From: Comamonadaceae bacterium ALPHA2B
Lineage (GTDB): Bacteria; Pseudomonadota; Gammaproteobacteria; Burkholderiales; Burkholderiaceae_C
Direction: 5' to 3'
Assembly: GCA_005503065.1 (NCBI GenBank)
Contig: SCOE01000009.1
Coordinates: 110,760-174,759, forward strand
Length of the DNA stretch: 64,000 nucleotides
Positions 9,388-18,201 of this stretch are shown in pieces. Numbering within the stretch: position 1 is the stretch's first letter; each line of letters starts with the position of its first letter. The position numbers and the translations under genes were made by a program. The notes below the pieces were generated by a model. It was not told where the DNA came from. It did not search any database and worked only from the letters and a program-made list of their open reading frames with translations.

Positions 9388-9401
9388 ACCAAACGTTTGG
9401 T
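9388..9401. promoter_or_regulatory. Perfect palindrome ACCAAACGTTTGGT, probable TetR-type operator
   Basis: A perfect 14-base inverted repeat in the 170-base intergenic region before the hydratase-led operon. A related imperfect palindrome (CCAACCGCTCGTTTGG) lies before the third Ltp/DUF35 pair at 24790. Such CCAAACG-type palindromes resemble sites of TetR regulators that sense acyl-CoAs. No cognate regulator gene adjoins it in the window. Confidence 0.6.
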
Positions 9402-9469
9402 TGGCGGTCAATGCGGGTTGCCCGTCCGAAGCCCGCAACCGGCGCCCGGCCCGACGGCCCGGCCGCGTT

Positions 9470-9993
9470 ACCGGGCGCCCAGCCGCCGCTGACCGGCAAC
9501 ACCTAGCCGACGAACAGTCCGCGGCCGGGCTGCACAGCTAGGCAGCGAACTCGGCCGCCTCGCGCGCGCCGACCGGCCGAGAGGCACCTCGCGCTTCAGG
9601 CGCTCCTGGAAGCGCGGATTGGCCTTCACCTCGGGCGGGAAGTAGGTCGGCGTGTCGACGAAGTTGAACGCCAGCGCATTGACCTGCACGCCGTGGCGCG
9701 TGACCTCCGCGCCGACCGCCTGCGCCCAGGCCAAGTGCGCGCCGCGCGCGGCCCTGTACGACGACGCGCGGTTCTGGCCGCGCAGCGCCGCGGTATGCCG
9801 AGGTTGAGAGCAGCGCGTCGACCGTGCCGGCGTCGCGCACGATGCGCTCGGCCGCGGCGGGGTCGTCGAGCCGCTCGTCGCTGGCGACGACGTGGGCGCC
9901 GTGCGCCGCAAGCGCTTCGCACCGCGCCGGGCCGACGAAGACCGTCGACTGCGTGACCAGCACGCGCTGGCCTTTCAGGACCTCGGATGCCAC
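9470..9993 (-). pseudogene. Decayed SDR gene, halohydrin-dehalogenase-like
   Basis: Remains of a short-chain dehydrogenase-fold gene spread over three frames. The N-terminal part, from a GTG at 9993, reads VLKGQRVLVTQSTVFVG and continues to a VDALLSTSA strand. After a frameshift and loss of the centre, another frame gives ASSYRAARGAHLAWAQ and VNALAFNFVDTPTYFPPEV. The C-terminus sits in a third frame as GLFVG, stop, VLPVSGGW, where TAG replaces an expected Gln codon. The nucleotide-site TQSTVFVG and the NFVDTPTYF segment recall halohydrin dehalogenases (HheA/B/C) rather than classical SDRs. It cannot make a working protein. Confidence 0.75.
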
Positions 9994-10039
9994 GGCGCTC
10001 GTCGCCTCGCTCCGTCGGACGCGCCGGGCGCGACCCGCG

Positions 10040-11584
10040 TCAGGTGCAGGTGTAGCTCGCCGCCGCGTTGACGTCGCCGCGGCCGTTGTAACGCGGGTAC
10101 TTCGGATGGACGCAGAGCGGGCGCGAGAACAGGGTGGTGCCGTTCGTCGGGTCGAGCTTGAGCGCGGTGAGAGTGGCGGGAGCGGCGCCGCCGCCGGCCC
10201 AGGTGTCGAGCGCCGACAGCAGGTCCGCCGTGTCGGCACCGGGGCCGGCCAGGCAATGCGCAACCCCCGGCGCCTTGTAGTAGCGAACGAAGCCGTCGGC
10301 CGCGGCCTGGCCGCCGGCGGCGGTGACCACGCGGTTGTAGTAGTCGGTCGTGCCGTTCACGCTGATCGCAGGGTCGGTGGTGCCGTGCCAGAGGATCAGC
10401 TTGCCGCCGCGCGCCTTGAAGCCGGTGAGCAAGGCGTCGTTGGCGTCGGCGAGCGCCGCGAAAGCGGCAGCTGCTCCGACGTTGGCCGACAGGTCGTACG
10501 TCAGCGGGTCCTGCGCCGGGTCCTTGGCGAAGAAGTACTTCACGCCCCCATCCATGAACAGGTACTGCGCGCTCGGGATCCCGCCGCCGCCGAGGAACCA
10601 CGGGCCCCAGGTCGCGGGGTCGTCCTCGTTGCCGGTCAGCGGATATCGCTTGGCTGCGATCGACGTGCCCGCCAGCGAAAAGTCGCTCGTCCAGGAGTGG
10701 ACGACGGCGACCTGCGCATCGGTCAGGCAGGCATCGCTGTCGGCGCCGGTACAGCGCAGCGCAGCCGGATCGAAGCTGCAGGCGGTCAGGTTGCCGACCA
10801 CGCCGTCGGCCCGGCCGTCGAGCGCGTCGCAGGCCGTGCGCACGGCGCCGGCCAGAGTCGCGACCTTGCCCGCCGTGAACATGCCGCCCGGCGCCGCGAG
10901 CGCCTGCGCGCCACGCTGGAAGCTCGTCAGCAGGCCGGTGAGGTTGTAGGCCGGCGCGCGCGCGATCACCCCGTCGAACACGTCCGGGTTGCGCTGCGCC
11001 ACCATCAGGGCCTCGCGGCCGCCGTTCGAGCAGCCTTCGTAATAGGCCTTCGTCACGGCGCTGCCGTAGCGCATGCGCACGAACTCGCGCGCCGCCGCGG
11101 CCACCTTGGGCACCGACAGGTTGGCGTAGTTCGCCACCGCCTCGGCGTCGTCGAGCGCCCAGGTCGCGTCGATGTCGGACAAGGGCGCGGTGCTGCGGTG
11201 GCCGGAGTCGCTCGCGACGTTGGCATAGCCCATCTTCAGCGCGTTCACGTTGGGCACCGGCATGAAGCCGTCGAAGCCGCCGGCCGAACCGTTGACCGAG
11301 TCGGCGCCGCCGTAGACGAGCTTGCCGTTCCAGCCGGTGGTGGGCATGCGCAGCTCGAATTTGAGCTTCGTCGGCAGCGTGGCCGCCACGCTGCAGTACT
11401 CGGGCACCGATGCAGCGGCCGGCACGATGGTGGCCGCCGTCACCGTCGCGCCCGCGATCGTCTTGCCGACGAAGTCGCCGCAGGCCATCGTCGTGACGGC
11501 CGGCGCATCGTCGTCATCGCTGCCGCCGCATGCAGCGAGCACGCTGCCAAGCAAAAGGACCGGAAGGATGCGCGGGGAGTGCAT
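10040..11584 (-). CDS. Tannase / feruloyl esterase family lipoprotein
   Basis: A 514-residue secreted esterase of the tannase family. The ATG at 11584 begins a lipoprotein signal peptide ending in the lipobox LAAC (Cys19), so it is probably anchored in the outer membrane; the open frame upstream lacks such a signal. The nucleophile motif is GCSNGGR (Ser186), with Asp404 in HGTTDP and His443 in GVAHC completing a likely triad; Cys185 and Cys444 flank Ser and His as in the disulfide-linked triads of this family. It may release aromatic acids from plant esters, which would feed the oxygenases of this window (inference). No operon partner is evident. Confidence 0.9.
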   Translation of the reverse strand: MHSPRILPVLLLGSVLAACGGSDDDDAPAVTTMACGDFVGKTIAGATVTAATIVPAAASVPEYCSVAATLPTKLKFELRMPTTGWNGKLVYGGADSVNGSAGGFDGFMPVPNVNALKMGYANVASDSGHRSTAPLSDIDATWALDDAEAVANYANLSVPKVAAAAREFVRMRYGSAVTKAYYEGCSNGGREALMVAQRNPDVFDGVIARAPAYNLTGLLTSFQRGAQALAAPGGMFTAGKVATLAGAVRTACDALDGRADGVVGNLTACSFDPAALRCTGADSDACLTDAQVAVVHSWTSDFSLAGTSIAAKRYPLTGNEDDPATWGPWFLGGGGIPSAQYLFMDGGVKYFFAKDPAQDPLTYDLSANVGAAAAFAALADANDALLTGFKARGGKLILWHGTTDPAISVNGTTDYYNRVVTAAGGQAAADGFVRYYKAPGVAHCLAGPGADTADLLSALDTWAGGGAAPATLTALKLDPTNGTTLFSRPLCVHPKYPRYNGRGDVNAAASYTCT

Positions 11585-11649
11585 GGCTCTCTGTCTCGTC
11601 CGAAGGAGCGCGAAGCCTAACGAGCGTTCGCCAGTCGAGTCATCAGGGT

Positions 11650-12432
11650 TCACCTGCATGTCCGCAAGCCGCCGTAGCTAGCCCACGGGATCGCGACGAG
11701 GTAGCCGGCATCGACCGGCAGGTTGATGCCGGTGATCGCCGAGGCCTGCTGCGAAGCGAGGAACGCGACTGCCTGGGCGATTTCCCGGGCCTGCACCAGC
11801 CGCCCGAGTGCGCTGTTGGCGGTCATGTCCTGCGAAGCGAGGGTGCGCGTGGCCACGCCCTTCTCGAGCGCCGGCGTCCGCGTGAAGCCGGGCGAGACCG
11901 CGTTCATGCGCACTTTCTTCGGGCCCCATTCGGCAGCCAGGCATTCGGTCAGGTTGATCACGCCCGCCTTGGCCGGCCCGTACGAATGCAGCGGCCCGGA
12001 GCCCATGCCAGCCACCGAAGCGATGTTGACGATCGCGCCGCCGCCCGCGCGCGCCATCGCCGCGCCAAAGCGCGCGCAGCACAGATAGGTGCCGCGCAGG
12101 TCGACGCGGGCGACGAAGTCCCACTCGCGCAGAGTCAGCTCCTCCGGCGGCAGCGTGCGCTGCAGGACGCCCGCGCTGTTGACGAGCACCCGCGGCACGC
12201 CGCACTGGGCCTCGACGGCTGCCACGGCCGCATCGACCGAAGCCTCGTCACCCACGTCGAGCGCTACCGCAGTGCCACCGTTGGCGGCAGCCACGGCCTG
12301 CGCGGCAGCGAGGTTGCGGTCGGCCACCACCACGCGCGCACCGGCCGCGGCAAGCACTTGCACGCAGGCCTCGCCGATGCCGCTGGCGCCGCCGGTCACC
12401 ACCGCCACCTGGTCCGAAAAGTCGATCTTCAT
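11650..12432 (-). CDS. SDR family oxidoreductase
   Basis: A 260-residue classical short-chain dehydrogenase. It has the cofactor motif TGGASGIG near residue 13, NSAG near 86, the catalytic Ser in NIASVAGMG and the Tyr-x3-Lys in SYGPAKAG. The ADR acidic stretch after the second strand suggests NAD preference (inference). It follows the acyl-CoA synthetase by one base, at the end of the fatty/aryl-acyl operon. A 3-hydroxyacyl-CoA dehydrogenase role would complete the beta-oxidation set. Confidence 0.9.
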   Translation of the reverse strand: MKIDFSDQVAVVTGGASGIGEACVQVLAAAGARVVVADRNLAAAQAVAAANGGTAVALDVGDEASVDAAVAAVEAQCGVPRVLVNSAGVLQRTLPPEELTLREWDFVARVDLRGTYLCCARFGAAMARAGGGAIVNIASVAGMGSGPLHSYGPAKAGVINLTECLAAEWGPKKVRMNAVSPGFTRTPALEKGVATRTLASQDMTANSALGRLVQAREIAQAVAFLASQQASAITGINLPVDAGYLVAIPWASYGGLRTCR

Positions 12433-12433
12433 C

Positions 12434-13945
12434 TCAGTCTCCGCTCGCTTCGCTGGCCAATTCGGCGCGCAGCACCCGCTTCAGCACCTTGCCGGAGGGC
12501 AGGCGCGGCAGCGTCTCGCGCAGCACGAGCTGACGCGGCAGCTTGAAGCCGCCCAGCTTGCCTCGACAGAAGGCCTGCAGTTCCTCGAGCGCGAGCGTGG
12601 TGCCCGGCCGCAGCACCACCACCGCCGCCACGCGCTCGCCCCACTGCGCGTCGGGCAGGCCGACCGCCGCGGCTTCCAGCACCTGCGGCAGCTGGTAGAG
12701 CACGCGCTCGACCTCGCTCGACGCGATGTTCTCGCCGCCGCTGATGATCATGTCCTTCTTGCGATCGGTGAGGAACAGGAAGCCCTCGGCGTCGACGTAG
12801 CCGACGTCGCCGGTGCGGAGCCAGCCGCCCGCGTGGAAGCTCGCGGCGGTCTTGTCCGGATCGCGCCAGTAGCCCGCCGTGACCTTGGGCCCGCGCAGGC
12901 AGATCTCGCCAGCCTCGCCTGCCGGCAATGCCCGGCCGTCGTCGTCGCACACGCGCAGCTCGACGTGCGGCAGCACGCGCCCGGTCGAGCCGATCTTCTC
13001 GATCTCGCGGCCGGCTTCCATCAGCGTGTCGCCCGAGCAGCTTTCGGTCAGGCCGTAGCCGTCGATGTAGCGCCCATTGGGGAACAGCGAGCGGAACTCG
13101 CGGATGCGCTCCTCAGGGGTGCGCTCGCCGCCGCCGATCTGCCAGCGCAGGCTCGAGAGGTCGAAGCGCGCGCGATCGGGCAGCGCGAGCAGCCGGTTCA
13201 GCATCACCGGCGCCATCCACGCCGCGGTGAGCTTCTCGCGCTCGATCAGCGCCAGCGTCGGCTCGGGGTCGAACTCGCGCAGCACCGCGAGCAGGCCGCC
13301 CATCTGCAGCACCGCCAGGCCGGGCAGGTCGAACGCGCCGACGTGGTAGAGCGGGCCGACGACGAGCAGCCGCTCGTTGCCGTGCAGGCCGAGCACCGCG
13401 ATGTGGTCGAGGCACTTCCAGTGGTAGTTGGCGTAGCTGTGGATCACGCCCTTCGGACGGTCGGTCGTGCCCGAGGTATACATGAGCCGGAACAGGTCGT
13501 GGGGCTGGCGCACGCAGGGCTCGGCCAAAGGCTCGGCCGCGGGGCCGATGCGGCGGCTGTCCGACTGCGCCGCCTCGTCGACGACGGCGACGTTGGCGAA
13601 GCCGCCGGCCAGCGCGCGCAGTTCTTCGTCCACGAGCAGCAGCTTCACGCCCGCGTGGCCGACGATGTAGGCGACCTCGTCGGCGCCCAACCGGTAGTTG
13701 ATCGGCAGCAGCACCGCGCCGAGGTGGCTGACCGCGAGCGAGAGCTCGATGAACGCGGCGCTGTTCTTCATCAGCAGCGCGACGATGTCGCCCTCGCCGA
13801 TGCCGCGCGCGCGCAGGCTCGCCGCGGTGGCGGCGATGCGCGCCGCGAGATCGCCGTAGCTCAGTCCCTGATCGCGGTACAGCAGCGCCGGCCGCGCCGG
13901 CTCGGCGCGCGCCCAGCGCAGGATGGCGGCACTCAGGTTGACCAT
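12434..13945 (-). CDS. Acyl-CoA synthetase (AMP-forming, class I adenylate-forming enzyme)
   Basis: A 503-residue ANL-family ligase. The start MVNLSAAILRWAR at 13945 is chosen; the open frame continues to 14989, but that part is a shadow of the dehydrogenase gene. Motifs are the P-loop YTSGTTDRPKG (residues 156-166, with Asp for the usual Gly), DGYGLTES, the hinge TDRKKDMIISGGENI and the catalytic Lys in PSGKVLK. It should activate a carboxylic acid to its CoA thioester for the dehydrogenase and hydratases nearby. The substrate could be aliphatic, alicyclic or aromatic. Confidence 0.92.
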   Translation of the reverse strand: MVNLSAAILRWARAEPARPALLYRDQGLSYGDLAARIAATAASLRARGIGEGDIVALLMKNSAAFIELSLAVSHLGAVLLPINYRLGADEVAYIVGHAGVKLLLVDEELRALAGGFANVAVVDEAAQSDSRRIGPAAEPLAEPCVRQPHDLFRLMYTSGTTDRPKGVIHSYANYHWKCLDHIAVLGLHGNERLLVVGPLYHVGAFDLPGLAVLQMGGLLAVLREFDPEPTLALIEREKLTAAWMAPVMLNRLLALPDRARFDLSSLRWQIGGGERTPEERIREFRSLFPNGRYIDGYGLTESCSGDTLMEAGREIEKIGSTGRVLPHVELRVCDDDGRALPAGEAGEICLRGPKVTAGYWRDPDKTAASFHAGGWLRTGDVGYVDAEGFLFLTDRKKDMIISGGENIASSEVERVLYQLPQVLEAAAVGLPDAQWGERVAAVVVLRPGTTLALEELQAFCRGKLGGFKLPRQLVLRETLPRLPSGKVLKRVLRAELASEASGD

Positions 13946-13965
13946 CGCGTTCTTCGCTGCGCGCC

Positions 13966-15138
13966 TCAGTAAGACCGCGGCATGCCGAGGTCGTGGTTGG
14001 CCACGTAGTTGAGGATCATCTCCTCGGACACCGGCGCGAAGCGGAACAGCCGTGCGTCGCGCCACAGCCGCTCGACGTGGAACTCGCTGGCGTAGCCCAT
14101 GCCGCCCATCGTCTGCATCGCGCGCTCGGTGGCGCGCGCCACCGCCTGCGCGGCCAGCAGCTTGGCGGCGTTGGCCTCGCTGCCGTAGGGCAGGCCCATG
14201 TCGCAGTTGGTCGCGGCCTTCAGGTTCAGCAGTTTCGCCGCCTCGACCTCGACGTGGCATTGCGCGAGCGGGAACTGCAGGCCCTGGTAGCTGGAGACCG
14301 GCTTGTCGCCGAACACCTTGCGCTCGTTGGCGTACTGCACGGCGAGCCGGATCGCCAGCGTGCCGGTGCCTGCGAGCGCCGCGGTGGTGACGATGCGCTC
14401 GGTGTTGAGCACGTCGAGCAGTTCGTGCCAGCCGCGGTGCAGCGTTCCCACGAGTTCGTCGGCGCGCACGCGCACGTCGTCGAAGAAGACGCTGCTCGAC
14501 GCGAGCGTGCGCGTGCCGACCTTGTCGATGGCGGTGTGCGTCAGCCCCTGGCGCTCGACGTCGACCATGAACATCGACAGGCCGTCGCTGCGCGACTTGC
14601 ATTCCGCGAGCTTCTTCGTGCGCGCCACGACCAGCATCTTGGCCGCGTCGGGCACGCCGGTGATCCAGATCTTGCGGCCGTTGAGGCGCCAGCCGTCGCC
14701 GTCGGCCTCGGCGTAGCTGCGCAGCTCGAGCGTGTTGGTGCCGGCGTCGGGCTCGGTCAGCGCCATGCAGCAGTTGATCTCGCCCGACACGATCTTCGGC
14801 AGCAGCTCGGCCTTCATCGCCGGCGTGCCGAACTTCGACAACGCGACGCCACCGAAGATCGGATTGATCATGAACAGCTGGCCCACGGTGGCGCCCCCGC
14901 CGCAGGCCGCGAGCGTCTCGACCACCAGCGCGAGCTCGAGCATCCCGAGCCCGGCGCCGCCCACCGCGGTGGGCAAGGCCGCGCCGCACAGGCCCGCCTC
15001 GCAGACGGCGAGCCAGAACTCCTTGGGGAACTGCTTGGCGGCATCCTGCTTGCGCCAGTACTCGGTGCCGAAGCGGTCGCCGACCTTGCGGGCGGCCTCA
15101 ATCATCAGGTTCTGTTCGTCGGTGAGTCGGAAATCCAT
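13966..15138 (-). CDS. Acyl-CoA dehydrogenase
   Basis: A 390-residue flavoprotein with the three-domain acyl-CoA dehydrogenase fold. Visible blocks include MALTEPDAGTN (FAD and substrate contact), WITGVPDAAK, QTMGGMGYASEF and LWRDARLFRF near the C-terminus. The typical catalytic Glu region is FAPVSEEM. It sits between the E2 gene and the acyl-CoA synthetase in one minus-strand series. It desaturates the CoA ester made by the synthetase and passes electrons to ETF. Confidence 0.92.
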   Translation of the reverse strand: MDFRLTDEQNLMIEAARKVGDRFGTEYWRKQDAAKQFPKEFWLAVCEAGLCGAALPTAVGGAGLGMLELALVVETLAACGGGATVGQLFMINPIFGGVALSKFGTPAMKAELLPKIVSGEINCCMALTEPDAGTNTLELRSYAEADGDGWRLNGRKIWITGVPDAAKMLVVARTKKLAECKSRSDGLSMFMVDVERQGLTHTAIDKVGTRTLASSSVFFDDVRVRADELVGTLHRGWHELLDVLNTERIVTTAALAGTGTLAIRLAVQYANERKVFGDKPVSSYQGLQFPLAQCHVEVEAAKLLNLKAATNCDMGLPYGSEANAAKLLAAQAVARATERAMQTMGGMGYASEFHVERLWRDARLFRFAPVSEEMILNYVANHDLGMPRSY

Positions 15139-15165
15139 CGCTCTCGCTCCTCAGCATTCATTCGT

Positions 15166-16395
15166 TCAATCGAACAACAGCCGCGTCGGATGCGCCAGCG
15201 CATCAACGATCGCGGCCAGCAATGCGGCACCGCCGACGCCGTCCAGCACCCGATGGTCCACGGAGAGCGTGAGCGCGACCTCGCGCCGCAGCACCGGCGC
15301 GCCCTGCGCGTCGGGGCGGAACAGCTCGCGCACCGCGCCCACGCCGAGGATCATGGACTGGCCCGGCACGATGATCGAGGCCATCGCCGCCAGCCCGTGC
15401 ATGCCGGCGTTGGACACCGTGATCGCGCCGCCGGCCATCTCGTCGGCCGCCAGCCGCCCAGCGCGTGCGCGCTCCACCAGCGCGTTGGCCTGCCGCGCGA
15501 GCGCACCCAGGCCCACGCGGCCGACGTTGCGCACCATCGGCACGACGAGACCGCGCTCGGTGTTCACCGCGATGCCGACGTCGGGCGCATCGAGCAGCAA
15601 CGCGCCCTGCTCGCACCACACGCGGTTCAGGTCCGGATGTGCGACGAGCGCGCGGCCGACCGCGGCGACGATGAAGTGGTTGAGCGTGAGGCGCGGCTCG
15701 GCTTGCGGATCCTTCAGCCGCGCATACAGCTCGAGCAGCGCCGAGACCTCGGCCTCGCGCACGAGGTAGAAGTGCGGCACCTGCTGCTTGGCGGCCACCA
15801 TGCGCGAGGCGATGGTGTGCTGCGGCGCGGTGAACGGCAGCACGCGGCCGCCGGGGGCGGGCGCCGCGACCACAGGCGCCGCCGCGGGCAACCCGGCGGC
15901 AGCCGCCGCCTCGACATCGCGGCCGCGCACGCGCCCGCGCGGGCCGGAGCCGGCGACGCGCGACAGATCGATGCCCTGTCGCTTGGCCAGCTGGCGCGCC
16001 CACGGCGTGACGGGTCGGCGCTCGGCGACGGACGCAGTGACCGCGGCAGCGGCACCCGCAGGCGTGCCGGCCCGCGCCGGGCCGGGCGGCGGTGTGGCCG
16101 GTGCTTCCGCCGCCTGCGCCGTCCGCTGCGGCTCGGCCGCCGCAGCGCCGCCGTCGAGCCCATCGTCCCAGTGCCCGACCACGTCGCCGACGGCCACCGT
16201 CTGCCCCACGGCGACCAGTGGCGCGCCCATCACGCCGTCGTGCTCGGCGGCGATCTCGCTCGCGGCCTTGTCGTTCTCGACCAGGAAGACGCATTCGCCC
16301 GCCTTGAAGCGCGCGCCGGGCGGCACCGTCCACTCGGCCAGCACGCCCTCGGTCATCGTCAGGCCCAGCTTGGGCATCAGCCAGGAGTGGCGCAC
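15166..16395 (-). CDS. 2-oxoacid dehydrogenase E2 (dihydrolipoamide acyltransferase)
   Basis: A 409-residue E2 with one lipoyl domain (lipoyl Lys in ENDKAAS near residue 44), an Ala/Pro-rich linker, a peripheral subunit-binding domain (TPWARQLAKRQGID) and the catalytic domain ending SVDHRVLDGVGG with the active His. Translation probably starts at GTG 16395; an in-frame ATG at 16377 begins at MPKLGLTMTEG and is an alternative. The nearby E1 alpha and beta genes complete a branched-chain or acetoin-type complex, but no E3 gene is present in the window. The hydratase gene between E2 and E1 is an unusual arrangement. Confidence 0.9.
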   Translation of the reverse strand: MRHSWLMPKLGLTMTEGVLAEWTVPPGARFKAGECVFLVENDKAASEIAAEHDGVMGAPLVAVGQTVAVGDVVGHWDDGLDGGAAAAEPQRTAQAAEAPATPPPGPARAGTPAGAAAAVTASVAERRPVTPWARQLAKRQGIDLSRVAGSGPRGRVRGRDVEAAAAAGLPAAAPVVAAPAPGGRVLPFTAPQHTIASRMVAAKQQVPHFYLVREAEVSALLELYARLKDPQAEPRLTLNHFIVAAVGRALVAHPDLNRVWCEQGALLLDAPDVGIAVNTERGLVVPMVRNVGRVGLGALARQANALVERARAGRLAADEMAGGAITVSNAGMHGLAAMASIIVPGQSMILGVGAVRELFRPDAQGAPVLRREVALTLSVDHRVLDGVGGAALLAAIVDALAHPTRLLFD

Positions 16396-16399
16396 GCGC

Positions 16400-17179
16400 T
16401 CAGGCCCCGGTGAAGTTCGCCTTGCGCTTCTCGAGGAACGCGCGGCAGCCCTCGTGCGCGTCGCGGCTGTCGAGCACTAGGCCGATCATCGCCTGCTCGT
16501 GCGCCAGCGCCTGCGGCAGCGGCATCTCGAGGCCGTCGCGCAGCGTGCGCTTGAGCAGCTTGAGCACCAGCGGCGACTTCTCGGCGATGCGCTGTGCCAG
16601 CGCCAGCGTCTCGGCGAGCAGCTTCTCGCGCGGCACGGCGCGGTTGACGAGGCCGAGCGTCACCGCCTCGGCGGCGGTGATCTGGTCGCCGGTGAACATC
16701 AGCTCCTTCGCGCGGCACAGCGGGATCTGCCGGATCAGCCGCTGCGTGCCGCCGGCGCCGGGGAACAGGCCGAGCGTGATCTCGGGCAGGCCGAGCCTGG
16801 CCTCCTCGGCGACGAGGCGGATGTCGAGCCCGAGCAGCAGTTCGGTGCCGCCGCCCAGCGCCCAGCCGTTGATCGCGCCGAGCGTCGGCTTGTCGCAGCG
16901 CTCGAAGCGGGCGATCAGGCGGTGGATGACTTCCGCGAACTGCTGGTAGTGAACGAGGCCCTGGCGGCTGTCGAGGTCGGCGATGTCGCCGCCGGCGATG
17001 AAGGCGCGCTCGCCGGCGCCGGTGACGACGATCGCGCGCACCGCGTCGTCGGCCTCGAAGGCGGCGAGCTCGGTGTCGAGCTCGTGCATCGTCGCCACGT
17101 CGAGCGCGTTCAGCGTCTTCGGGCGGTTGATCGTCAGCAGGCCCACCGGGCCGTGCTTCTCGCTCAGGATATTGGACAT
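16400..17179 (-). CDS. Enoyl-CoA hydratase
   Basis: A 259-residue crotonase. The start MSNILSEKHGPV at 17179 lies eight bases after the E1 beta stop. It has AFIAGGDIADLDS for the first oxyanion loop, GWALGGGTELLL with the first catalytic Glu and LGLPEITLGLFPGAGG with the second, so a true hydratase is likely. It is embedded between E1 and E2 genes, which ties the oxoacid dehydrogenase to acyl-CoA oxidation. Confidence 0.92.
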   Translation of the reverse strand: MSNILSEKHGPVGLLTINRPKTLNALDVATMHELDTELAAFEADDAVRAIVVTGAGERAFIAGGDIADLDSRQGLVHYQQFAEVIHRLIARFERCDKPTLGAINGWALGGGTELLLGLDIRLVAEEARLGLPEITLGLFPGAGGTQRLIRQIPLCRAKELMFTGDQITAAEAVTLGLVNRAVPREKLLAETLALAQRIAEKSPLVLKLLKRTLRDGLEMPLPQALAHEQAMIGLVLDSRDAHEGCRAFLEKRKANFTGA

Positions 17180-17187
17180 GGAAGGGA

Positions 17188-18201
17188 TCACTCCAGGGTG
17201 CGCCGCAGTGCGGCGACGATGCCGGCGGCGCCGACGTTGTAGCCCTGCTCGAGGGACTTGGCGAAAGGCACCGGCATGAAGGGCGCGCCGACGCGCACCA
17301 CCGGCGCGTCGAGATCGTCGAAGCCCTCGTCGGCCATCGTCGCGGCGATCTCGGCGCCGACGCCGAAGGCCTGCACCGCCTCGTGAACGACCACCGCGCG
17401 ATGGGTGCGCGCCAGCGAGCCGAGCACGGTGGCGCGGTCCCACGGCTGCAGGCTGCGCAGGTCGATCACCTCGACCTCCACGCCTTCGGCGGCGAGCTGG
17501 CGCGCGGCCTCCAGCGACGCGGCCACGGTGGCGCCGTAGGTCACCACGGTGGCGTCGCGCCCGGGGCGCACGATGCGCACGATGCGCGCGGTGCCGAGCG
17601 TGGCGACGGCCGCGCGGTCCACCGGGCCCTTGCTGCCGTACAGCCCCTTGTGCTCGACGAAGACTACCGGGTCGGGGTCGCGGATCGCGGTACGCAGCAG
17701 CGCATAAGCATCTCCCGGATTCGAAGGGCAGACCACCTTCAGCCCCGGCACGTGGGCGAGCCAAGCCTCGAGGCACTGCGAGTGCTGCGGCCCGGCATTC
17801 AGGCCGCCGCCGTGCGGCGTGCGCAGCACCATCGGCACGCTGCACTGGCCGCCGAACATGAAGCGCGCCTTCGCCGCCTGGTTGACGAGCGCGTCCATCG
17901 CCAGCGTCACGAAGTCCATGAACATGATCTCGACCACCGGCCGCAGGCCCGACAGCGCGGCGCCCACCGCGGCCGAGACGATCGAGGCCTCGGAGATCGG
18001 CGTGTCGATCACGCGCTGGGGGCCGTAGGCTTCGAGCAAGCCGCGCGTGGCCTTGAACGAGCCGCCAGGCGCGCCGATGTCCTCGCCCATCACGACCACG
18101 CTCGGGTCGTCGGCCATCGCATCGTGCAGCGCCTGCGCGACCGCGGCCATGGTCTTCATCTCGCCAGCCGGCGCCACCGGAGTCTCAGCCACCGCGTTCA
18201 T
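17188..18201 (-). CDS. 2-oxoacid dehydrogenase E1 component, beta subunit
   Basis: A 337-residue transketolase-like subunit. The start MNAVAETPVAPAGEMKT at 18201 overlaps the stop of E1 alpha by ATGA. Family blocks include VVVMGEDIGAPGG, EIMFMDFVTLAMD, RTPHGGG and the C-terminal VHEAVQAFGVGAEIAA. It forms a heterotetramer with E1 alpha and decarboxylates a 2-oxoacid with thiamine diphosphate. Acetoin, pyruvate or branched-chain oxoacids are possible substrates. Confidence 0.93.
   Translation of the reverse strand: MNAVAETPVAPAGEMKTMAAVAQALHDAMADDPSVVVMGEDIGAPGGSFKATRGLLEAYGPQRVIDTPISEASIVSAAVGAALSGLRPVVEIMFMDFVTLAMDALVNQAAKARFMFGGQCSVPMVLRTPHGGGLNAGPQHSQCLEAWLAHVPGLKVVCPSNPGDAYALLRTAIRDPDPVVFVEHKGLYGSKGPVDRAAVATLGTARIVRIVRPGRDATVVTYGATVAASLEAARQLAAEGVEVEVIDLRSLQPWDRATVLGSLARTHRAVVVHEAVQAFGVGAEIAATMADEGFDDLDAPVVRVGAPFMPVPFAKSLEQGYNVGAAGIVAALRRTLE

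Noticed and set aside
9824..11620. 598-residue plus-strand open frame opposite the tannase-family gene
   Set aside because: Low-complexity Arg/Ala/Gly composition; the minus-strand gene has lipobox and catalytic triad.
12089..13972. 627-residue plus-strand open frame
   Set aside because: Antisense of the acyl-CoA synthetase; composition is typical of a GC shadow.
13993..16413. 806-residue open frame on the plus strand opposite the acyl-CoA dehydrogenase and E2 genes
   Set aside because: Arg/His/Ala-rich with no family motif; it is the antisense shadow of high-GC genes with clear catalytic motifs.
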